Below, one piece after another: positions 5,980 through 11,763 of a DNA stretch of 11,763 bases; position 1 is the stretch's first letter, and the number at the start of each line of letters is the position of its first letter. This DNA comes from Cyanobacteria bacterium Co-bin13 (GTDB lineage Bacteria > Cyanobacteriota > Cyanobacteriia > Phormidesmidales > Phormidesmidaceae). The translations under genes and the position numbers were made by a program. The stretch lies in the NCBI GenBank assembly GCA_014534385.1, contig JACVRP010000066.1, positions 1 through 11,763 of the forward strand, read 5' to 3'. Under the pieces are notes generated by a model, which saw only the letters and a program-made list of their open reading frames with translations, did no database searches and was not told the origin of the DNA.

Positions 5980-6026
5980 CCCCCTCATCCCCCCCGCTCC
6001 CCATCCACCCTCTCACCCCTCCACCC
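5980..6026 (-). repeat. G-quadruplex-forming tract (minus strand) upstream of chlD
   Basis: On the minus strand, G runs of 3, 4, 3, 4, 7 and 5 bases are separated by loops of 4, 5, 5, 3 and 4 bases, between 6026 and 5980. Any four neighbouring runs satisfy the usual G3-loop1-7 motif. The plus strand is a C/T-rich tract ending 43 bases before the chlD start. Similar degenerate pyrimidine-rich short repeats are scattered in intergenic DNA of filamentous cyanobacteria, so it may be a repeat relic as well as a structure. Confidence 0.65.
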
Positions 6027-6069
6027 AATTCCTGATACCCTGGAAGATCGGACGTTACACATCTGCTCC

Positions 6070-8118
6070 ATGACTGTTGCTGCAAGTCCTTCTCTGCCCA
6101 CCGTTTTTCCCCTAACGGCGGTGATTGAACAGGAAGCCATTAAGCTGGCCCTGCTGCTAGCCGCTGTGGATCCGGGCTTAGGCGGTGTGGTCATCGCTGG
6201 CCGTCGGGGCACGGCTAAGTCAGTGATGGCGCGGGCGCTGCACCAGCTCCTACCGCCCATTGAAGTGATCGAAGGCTCCTGCTGTAATGCCGATCCCACA
6301 GAACCTCGCCTATGGGACGATGAAACGCTGCAGCGGCTAGGGGCAGAGCCTCGCGACGTCGCTGATTTGCCTACGCAAGTTATTGCCGCTCCCTTTGTGC
6401 AGATCCCGTTGGGGGTCACCGAGGACCGGCTGCTGGGCTCAGTCGATGTAGCCAAGTCCATTAAAGCGGGAGAGACAATCTTTCAGCCGGGACTGCTAGC
6501 CGAAGCCAACCGGGGCGTGCTCTACATCGACGAGATTAACCTGCTGGATGAGCAGATTGCTAACCTGCTGCTGGGCACGCTTTCGGAAAAGCGCAATCAG
6601 ATTGAGCGCGAGGGCATCAGTTTCCAGCATCCCTGTGAGCCGCTGTTGATTGCTACCTACAATCCAGAGGAGGGAGTGCTGCGAGAGCACTTGCTAGACA
6701 GGATTGCGATCGCACTTTCCGCCGATGCTCTGCTAAGCCTGGAAAACCGAGTCGAGGTCGTAGAGCAGGTCAATCGCTTCGCTCGCGATCCCCAAGCTTT
6801 TCTAGCCGAGTATGCCGAGGAACTCGATGCCCTCAAAACCCAGATCATCCTGGCGCGGGAGTGGCTGAAGGACGTTCGCATTACCCGAGAGCAGGTGCAG
6901 TATCTGGTGACCGAAGCCGTGCGCGGCGGCGTGCAGGGGCACCGGGCAGAGCTGTTTGCGGTGCGGGTGGCCAAGGCCCATGCCGCTCTCGACGGGCGGG
7001 CAACGGTGACGGCAGAAGACCTGCGAGCCGCCGTAGAGCTGGTGATTATCCCTCGATCGCTAAACCCACAGCCCCCTGCGGAAGAGCCGCCACCGCCGCC
7101 ACCCCCACCGCCCCAAAGCCAGGACGAGTCTGAGGAGCAGGACACCCCAGACGAGCCCGAAGACAAATCAGAAGACGAGCCCGAACCCGAGGAAGAGCAG
7201 GAAGAGACGCCCCCTTCCGTGCCGGAGGAGTTTATTTTTGACCCAGAAGGCGTCATCCTCGACCCGTCAATGCTGCTGTTTGCTCAGACCATGGGGCGGC
7301 AGGGCAAGTCAGGCCGCCAAAGCCTGGTGCTCTCCGAGGAGCGAGGCCGCTACATTAAGCCAGTACTGCCCCAGGGCCCGGTGCGGCGCATTGCCGTAGA
7401 TGCCACGCTGCGGGCAGCGGCTCCCTATCAAAAAGCCCGCCGAGAGCGCTACCCCAACCGCAAGGTCGTGGTCGAAGAGGCCGATATTCGGGCCAAGCGG
7501 CTGGCCCGCAAGGCCGGATCGCTGATTATCTTTGTAGTCGATGCTTCTGGGTCAATGGCCCTTAACCGGATGCAGTCAGCCAAAGGCGCGGTCATGCAGC
7601 TGCTGACCGAGGCTTACCAAAGCCGGGATGAAGTCTCGCTGATTCCCTTTCGAGGGGAGCAGGCTGAGGTGCTGCTGCCGCCGACGCGCTCGATTGCCAT
7701 GGCCCGTCGACGCCTAGAGCGGCTGCCCTGCGGTGGCGGTTCCCCGCTAGCCCACGGGCTGACTCAGGCCGTGCGGGTAGGCACCAACGCCCAACAGTCT
7801 GGCGATATCGGCAATGTGATTATCGTGGCCATCACCGATGGCCGGGGCAACGTACCGCTGGCCCGTTCCCTGGGCGAGCCGCTAGAACCCGACGAAAAGC
7901 CAGACATCAAGCAGGAGCTGCTAGGCATTGCTGGCCGCATCCGGGCAATGGGCTACCAGCTCGTGATCATCGACACCGAGCGCAAGTTTGTCTCGACCGG
8001 TTTTGGCAAAGAACTGGCCAAAACGGCAGGGGGAAAATACTATCAATTGCCCAAGGCCACTGACCAAACCATCGCTGCAATGACACGAGGTGCGATCGCA
8101 GATATGAAGGCTCGGTAA
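6070..8118 (+). CDS. chlD: Magnesium chelatase subunit ChlD
   Basis: This encodes 682 residues, the family's normal size. ChlD, ChlI and ChlH insert Mg2+ into protoporphyrin IX, the first committed step of chlorophyll synthesis; ChlD couples the ChlI motor ring to ChlH. Residues 10-330 are an AAA+ module with a Walker A-like GRRGTAKS (44-51) and Walker B-like VLYIDEINLL (150-159). Then come a poly-proline stretch (335-348) and a Glu/Asp-rich linker (351-380), the classical hinge of ChlD. Residues about 485-682 form a von Willebrand A/integrin-I domain with the MIDAS motif DASGS (491-495), the GGGSPL loop (555-560) and TDG (589-591), which contacts ChlH or ChlI. The start at 6070 matches the family N-terminus, but no clear ribosome site is seen. 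It is monocistronic, with a G-rich structured tract on the opposite strand 43 bases upstream. Cellular location: cytoplasm to thylakoid surface. Confidence 0.97.
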   Translation: MTVAASPSLPTVFPLTAVIEQEAIKLALLLAAVDPGLGGVVIAGRRGTAKSVMARALHQLLPPIEVIEGSCCNADPTEPRLWDDETLQRLGAEPRDVADLPTQVIAAPFVQIPLGVTEDRLLGSVDVAKSIKAGETIFQPGLLAEANRGVLYIDEINLLDEQIANLLLGTLSEKRNQIEREGISFQHPCEPLLIATYNPEEGVLREHLLDRIAIALSADALLSLENRVEVVEQVNRFARDPQAFLAEYAEELDALKTQIILAREWLKDVRITREQVQYLVTEAVRGGVQGHRAELFAVRVAKAHAALDGRATVTAEDLRAAVELVIIPRSLNPQPPAEEPPPPPPPPPQSQDESEEQDTPDEPEDKSEDEPEPEEEQEETPPSVPEEFIFDPEGVILDPSMLLFAQTMGRQGKSGRQSLVLSEERGRYIKPVLPQGPVRRIAVDATLRAAAPYQKARRERYPNRKVVVEEADIRAKRLARKAGSLIIFVVDASGSMALNRMQSAKGAVMQLLTEAYQSRDEVSLIPFRGEQAEVLLPPTRSIAMARRRLERLPCGGGSPLAHGLTQAVRVGTNAQQSGDIGNVIIVAITDGRGNVPLARSLGEPLEPDEKPDIKQELLGIAGRIRAMGYQLVIIDTERKFVSTGFGKELAKTAGGKYYQLPKATDQTIAAMTRGAIADMKAR

Positions 8119-8223
8119 AGGTTTTCCGCTTTGAGAGTCTTTGTATAGCGAGTTGGGGTCATTAAAAGGGCAACCTCATATAGGGAAAGCAGCCCTGGGG
8201 ATGTTTTTCCGACTCTGCACCTA

Positions 8224-10104
8224 GTGGCCTCTCAACCCGCTCCCATGGAGAACCGAGTCCTTTCGTCAAACCCCCGTCATCGCATTTTGGCGGCGATCAT
8301 GATGACCGATGCCGTGGGTTTTAGTGCCCGCATGTCGGTTGACGAGGAATCGACGCTGCGGCTGATTGACCGGGACCTCAAGCTAATTGGAGAACTGTGC
8401 GAAGCCTTTGAAGGAACCCTGCTGAAATCGACCGGCGATGGCCTGCTGGTCTACTTTGTCAGTGCGGTTCAGGCTGTTTCCTGTGCGCTGGAGATTCAGC
8501 AGCGGCTGAGCGATCTCAATCAGGACCAAACGGGCATTCCGGGATTAATGCACCGTATCGGCATTCACTTAGGAGACATTCTGGTCAACGAGTCGGACGT
8601 GATGGGCAACGGCGTGAACATCACGGCGCGGCTGCAGACCTACGCTAAGCCAGGCGGGCTATGCATTTCTCAGACGATTTACGATGTGGTCAAAGCCCGG
8701 CTGCAGCTCAATGCCTCCTTTCTCGGCCCCCTGAAGCTCAAGAATATTCAGGAGCCGGTGCCCGCGTATCAGGTTGACCTGCTGCCAGAAGACGAAGGTG
8801 CCGACGGCCACACTGCCCTGACAGACGCCACCCACCCCATAGTCGTGACGCCAGAGGCAACGCTGGCACTGGCCATTACCGGACTTCAGAGCAACACCCA
8901 CTATCCGCGCATCAAAAAGCTGATCTTTGCAGCCTGCCAGCAGGTGTGGGAAAACGATACGGCGGTGCTGGATCAGTTTGAGCTGAAGTCGCTGCTAGAA
9001 ACCATGAGGCAGCGGTATCCAACGCTGGCAGCCCTGAAAGCTCAGCTAAACCGGATTGTGGCTGGCCTAAACCGCCGGGCTTTTTACGAAGCCGTGGCGG
9101 CTACGGTCTTGATGCAGCTAGAGCCGTGGTACCGACAGACCATGGAATTGACCCAAATGGTGGGCGAGTTAACGGCTCTGGGGCTGGCCCCCGCTGCCCC
9201 CCAGCCCTACGAAACCATTGCCATCACCTTAGAACTGTCCGACGCTTTGCGGGTTCGTAAGCTGCTCTACTGCATCTGCCACAACATTTGGGAAAACGAT
9301 CGCAACATTCTAGAGAGCTGCAGCCTTGAGCAGCTGGTGCGGCAAACCCATACCGTTGCCCCAACAGCCCAGGACCTGAAGTATCAGCTGAGCCGGATCG
9401 TCAAGCGGCTCAACCGCAAAGCCGAATATACCCGGCTAGCCAACGCCATTATTGAGCAATTCCAGCGGCTTTATGCTTCGGAGCCGGAGTTGACCCAGAT
9501 ATCGACCCCAACCGGCAGAGAAGCAATCGAGGTCAGCAGCGATGTTACCTCAATCGAGCAGTTTCCGGCGGCCGTACAGGACATGACCACGCTGCACGCC
9601 TCTCTCTCGGTGCCGATCATCTCAGCTGGAGAGGTGCGGCCCACCCCTGTGCCGTCTGTGGGCATGGCCGATCGCCACAACCTATTTGGGCTGCGGCAGG
9701 AAATTATGCGCTATGCCAACCCCTTGCGGGCCAAGGTACTGCTCTATTCCTGCCTGCATGGGCCTTTTAGCTTCAGCCGCCAGGACTGGTCAGCGCTCAA
9801 GAGCCAGAACCTGGATCAGCTGCTGCAGGAAATCTTTGACTACTGCCCCACCTTTGCCGACCTTGAAAGCAAGCTGACTATTTTGTCTCACTGCCTGGAT
9901 AATGCCGGAGAGAATGTGGCTGTAGCAGGTGCGATCGCACGCGCCATGAAAGCCTACTACCCCCCTGACCCGCCCTGTAGCGGCATCGACCAACCTCCGG
10001 TAATTGCCCCTAGCCCCTCCGAAGCGGCTGCCTTACCCAGCGCTGTGCTGTCTGCTCCCCCCGATCAAATCCAAACTGCTCTTTCCCTGCCGAGAGCAGG
10101 ATAA
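8224..10104 (+). CDS. Class III adenylate cyclase with three C-terminal helical modules
   Basis: This encodes 626 residues. Residues 18-185 are a class III nucleotidyl cyclase domain with all six key residues: metal-binding Asp29 (MMTDAVGF) and Asp72 (STGDG), adenine-selecting Lys68 and Asp125, and the transition-state pair Asn132 and Arg136 (VNITARL). The spacing matches active bacterial cyclases, and Lys/Asp point to ATP, hence cAMP, as product. There is no membrane span or known sensor. The rest holds three related modules of about 75-90 residues: 228-303, 342-417 and 488-579. Modules 1 and 2 share [RK]KL[IL], a WEND tetrad (242-245 and 356-359), LxQLxRIVxxLNRxA and a C-terminal helix; module 3 lacks WEND. 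The modules are probably helical and may regulate or oligomerise. Linkers at 418-485 and the tail are Pro/Ser-rich. The start is GTG at 8224 or ATG at 8245; neither has a good ribosome site. The next gene follows after 5 bases. Confidence 0.9.
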   Translation: MASQPAPMENRVLSSNPRHRILAAIMMTDAVGFSARMSVDEESTLRLIDRDLKLIGELCEAFEGTLLKSTGDGLLVYFVSAVQAVSCALEIQQRLSDLNQDQTGIPGLMHRIGIHLGDILVNESDVMGNGVNITARLQTYAKPGGLCISQTIYDVVKARLQLNASFLGPLKLKNIQEPVPAYQVDLLPEDEGADGHTALTDATHPIVVTPEATLALAITGLQSNTHYPRIKKLIFAACQQVWENDTAVLDQFELKSLLETMRQRYPTLAALKAQLNRIVAGLNRRAFYEAVAATVLMQLEPWYRQTMELTQMVGELTALGLAPAAPQPYETIAITLELSDALRVRKLLYCICHNIWENDRNILESCSLEQLVRQTHTVAPTAQDLKYQLSRIVKRLNRKAEYTRLANAIIEQFQRLYASEPELTQISTPTGREAIEVSSDVTSIEQFPAAVQDMTTLHASLSVPIISAGEVRPTPVPSVGMADRHNLFGLRQEIMRYANPLRAKVLLYSCLHGPFSFSRQDWSALKSQNLDQLLQEIFDYCPTFADLESKLTILSHCLDNAGENVAVAGAIARAMKAYYPPDPPCSGIDQPPVIAPSPSEAAALPSAVLSAPPDQIQTALSLPRAG

Positions 10105-10109
10105 CAGCC

Positions 10110-11102
10110 ATGAACGCCAGCGAGCTACTGCACCACTATGCCCAGGGAGACCTGAACTTTAAAGGCGAACCCCTCGTCGGCATCAACCTAGAAGGTGCCG
10201 ATCTCATTGGCGCAAACTTGTCCCAGGCCGACCTGGAAAATGCCAACCTGATGCTGGCCTACCTGAGCCGAGCCAACTTTAGAAAGGCCAACCTGCACCG
10301 AGCGCAGCTAGCCGGGGCCAACCTCAATCAGGCAGATCTTTCTGGAGCCGTCCTGCGAGACGCTGATTTGCATGGAGCCAGCCTGCAAAGTGCAGATTTG
10401 CGAAGTGCGGACATGACCCTGGCTGACCTGCTGGATGCCAATCTTAGCGAGGCCGATTTGCGCAACGCCGACCTGAGCGGAGCCAACCTGACTGGAGCCT
10501 GTCTGCGGGGAGCCAACCTGCGACTGGAGCGGCGCAGCTATTTTGTGAACTTACGGGGAGCCAATCTTCATAAAGCCGACCTGCGGGGCACAAACCTGGC
10601 CGGGGCTGACCTTACCAATGTTAATCTGAGCGGCGCAAATCTAAGCGAGGCTGTTCTACGAGGCGTGAACTTGGCCGGAGCCAATCTCCGAGGCGCAATT
10701 TTATCCCACGCCTACCTGTCGGAAGCTGACCTGACTGGGGCCGATTTAGACGAAACCGTGTTGACCCACGCCAACCTGTCTCGCTGCATTCTCAACAGCG
10801 CTAGCCTTAGACACAGCCAGCTCCAGGGGGCCAGCCTCACCGAAGCCCAGCTGCAGCAGGCCCAACTCTCCGATGCCAACCTGCAAATGGCCCGAATGAA
10901 TCGGGCTGACCTCAGCCGGGTAGATCTGCAGCGGGCCAACCTGCGCGAGGTCATGCTGGTAGATGCTTACCTGGGGCGGGCCAACTTGGCCGAGGCCGAC
11001 CTGACAGCAGCTGTGCTGACTCGCGCAGAAATCAGCAGCACCAATTTGACCGGAGCAATTTTGACAGGCGCAACTCTACCCGACGGCAGCATCCACGGCT
11101 AA
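10110..11102 (+). CDS. Pentapeptide-repeat protein
   Basis: This encodes 330 residues. After a short N-terminal segment (1-24, ELLHHYAQGDLNFKG, common in cyanobacterial members) nearly the entire protein consists of A(D/N)LxX repeats from about residue 26 to 322, about 58 in number. The repeats fold as a right-handed square beta-helix, about 15 coils. The central Leu falls every five residues until an irregular insert, RLERRSYFV (138-146), shifts the phase by one residue; the repeat then resumes to the end. Such proteins have scaffold or protein-binding roles; some bind DNA gyrase, others are thylakoid or lumen factors, and none can be chosen here. No signal peptide is present, so it is probably cytoplasmic. 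AGGA at 10098-10101 is inside the end of the cyclase gene, and the 5-base gap suggests translational coupling with it. Confidence 0.95.
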   Translation: MNASELLHHYAQGDLNFKGEPLVGINLEGADLIGANLSQADLENANLMLAYLSRANFRKANLHRAQLAGANLNQADLSGAVLRDADLHGASLQSADLRSADMTLADLLDANLSEADLRNADLSGANLTGACLRGANLRLERRSYFVNLRGANLHKADLRGTNLAGADLTNVNLSGANLSEAVLRGVNLAGANLRGAILSHAYLSEADLTGADLDETVLTHANLSRCILNSASLRHSQLQGASLTEAQLQQAQLSDANLQMARMNRADLSRVDLQRANLREVMLVDAYLGRANLAEADLTAAVLTRAEISSTNLTGAILTGATLPDGSIHG

Positions 11103-11206
11103 GACTCCACCGTTGGGAGGATGAGCAGCCTTGGGAAGGATGTCAATAGTTGATAACTGAGGTTTTCTATAGCTTGGTAGAAGAGTTAGTAGGACAAGGA
11201 GATCTC
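11103..11206 (+). promoter_or_regulatory. Spacer upstream of the glutathione transferase gene
   Basis: It contains two near-identical direct copies of TTGGGA(A)GGATG (11113-11123 and 11131-11142), and AAGGAG at 11196-11201 as ribosome site. No convincing intrinsic terminator for the pentapeptide-repeat gene and no convincing -35/-10 pair were found, so where transcription stops and starts is unclear. Confidence 0.3.
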
Positions 11207-11763
11207 ATGGCATTGGGAATGCTAGTAGAGGGCAGCTGGGTCAAGGAACGGGACCAGGAGGATACAGATGGCCGTTTTATCCGACCCTCAACGACTTTTC
11301 GTAACTGGATTACCGCCGATGGGTCGAGCGGTTTTAAGGCCGAGGCAGGGCGCTACCATCTCTACGTTTCCTGGGCCTGTCCGTGGGCCCATCGAACTGC
11401 CATTACCCGCAAGTTAAAGGGCTTAGAAGAGGTAATTGGGCTATCGGCAGTGGACCCAATTATGGGAGATGAGGGCTGGTTTTTTTCAGATTTTCCTGGA
11501 GCCACCCCTGACTCGGTGAACGGGGCTCAGTACCTGCGAGATATTTACCTTAAAGCAGAACCAGATTTTACTGGACGCGTAACGGTGCCCGTGCTGTGGG
11601 ACAAACAGACAGGTGCGATCGTCAATAACGAATCTCGCGAAATCGTGCGAATGCTAAACAAGAAGTTCGGTAACTTCGCGAAGAATGACATCGACCTGTG
11701 TCCGCCTGATTTACAAGAGCAGATTGAAGCCACCGTTGAAGCTATCTATCAACCGATTAACAA
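11207..11763 (+). CDS. Xi-class glutathione transferase / glutathionyl-hydroquinone reductase, N-terminal part (truncated by window edge)
   Basis: The frame is open from ATG 11207 to the right edge, giving 185 residues of a protein that normally has about 320. This class removes glutathione from glutathionyl-hydroquinones and related quinone conjugates using a catalytic Cys and another glutathione. The active site CPWAHR at 58-63 puts the catalytic Cys at 58. The thioredoxin-like domain also shows TVPVLWDKQTG (126-136) with the cis-Pro, and VNNESREIVRML (139-150), the conserved NESxxIxRM motif that binds the glutathione gamma-glutamyl group. The early sequence GRFIRPSTTFRNWI is also typical. 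AAGGAG five bases before the ATG supports this start. The C-terminal all-helical domain is cut off. In a photosynthetic cell the likely role is quinone and oxidative-stress handling. The YqjG/ECM4 family is the same group. Confidence 0.92.
   Translation, partial: MALGMLVEGSWVKERDQEDTDGRFIRPSTTFRNWITADGSSGFKAEAGRYHLYVSWACPWAHRTAITRKLKGLEEVIGLSAVDPIMGDEGWFFSDFPGATPDSVNGAQYLRDIYLKAEPDFTGRVTVPVLWDKQTGAIVNNESREIVRMLNKKFGNFAKNDIDLCPPDLQEQIEATVEAIYQPIN

Noticed and set aside
5985..6461. Minus-strand frame of 158 codons across the chlD start
   Set aside because: It is antisense to the AAA+ domain, with Ser/Arg-rich composition and no motif.
6657..7256. Long minus-strand frame opposite chlD (199 codons)
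   Set aside because: Its Ser/Gly-rich product is the reverse complement of the Pro/Glu/Asp-rich ChlD linker; a compositional shadow.
8119..8223. Possible terminator for chlD or CRP-type site before the cyclase gene
   Set aside because: The only inverted repeat has a loop too small or too short a stem, and no TGTGA-N6-TCACA site is present.
2731..9938. Seven GCGATCGC copies as a possible functional repeat array
   Set aside because: They are dispersed HIP1 octamers, normal for cyanobacterial genomes, and lie within coding sequence.
10328..10954. Minus-strand Arg/Ser/Leu-rich frames opposite the pentapeptide-repeat gene
   Set aside because: They arise from the reverse complement of the repeated codons, not from real genes.

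Overview
The window looks like chromosomal DNA from a beta-cyanobacterium with fairly high GC. It encodes photosystem I subunit PsaK, magnesium-chelatase subunit ChlD and the carboxysome shell pair CcmK3/CcmK4. It also carries seven copies of the cyanobacterial HIP1 octamer GCGATCGC (starting at 2731, 3103, 5308, 5605, 6706, 8092 and 9931). No insertion sequence, phage gene, CRISPR array, tRNA or rRNA was seen. Most of it reads as ordinary core genome, with a few lineage-specific genes.

Layout. 1-837 (minus strand): the N-terminal part of ftsQ, running off the left edge, preceded by a small membrane-anchored protein. 838-1171: a 334-base gene-free stretch holding a candidate promoter for that small protein and a good match to the RpaB HLR1 site upstream of psaK. 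1172-1503: psaK, with a TTG start and a strong terminator. 1551-2612 (minus): a lipoprotein with S-layer-homology motifs. 2613-2682: a divergent intergenic region with a 14-bp perfect palindrome. 2683-3618: a nucleoside hydrolase with all key active-site residues. 3679-5119: an unrecognised 195-residue protein, then ccmK3 and ccmK4, with a terminator-like hairpin between the two shell genes and a 34-bp perfect palindrome as a bidirectional terminator after ccmK4. 5208-5813 (minus): an unrecognised protein made of two copies of a 70-residue module. 5814-6069: a divergent spacer with a six-run G-quadruplex motif on the minus strand. 6070-8118: chlD. 8224-11102: a probable two-gene unit of a class III adenylate cyclase with three C-terminal helical modules and, 5 bases later, a pentapeptide-repeat protein. 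11207 to the right edge: a truncated xi-class glutathione transferase (glutathionyl-hydroquinone reductase).

How the genes relate. psaK and chlD serve photosynthesis. ccmK3/ccmK4 form the usual satellite carboxysome locus, away from the main ccm operon, which tunes the shell facets. The cyclase and pentapeptide-repeat pair is the most likely under-described unit: a complete cAMP-forming catalytic domain fused to modules I cannot assign and translationally close to a solenoid protein. The rest (nucleoside salvage, envelope lipoprotein, cell division, quinone detoxification) is housekeeping with no visible link between neighbours.
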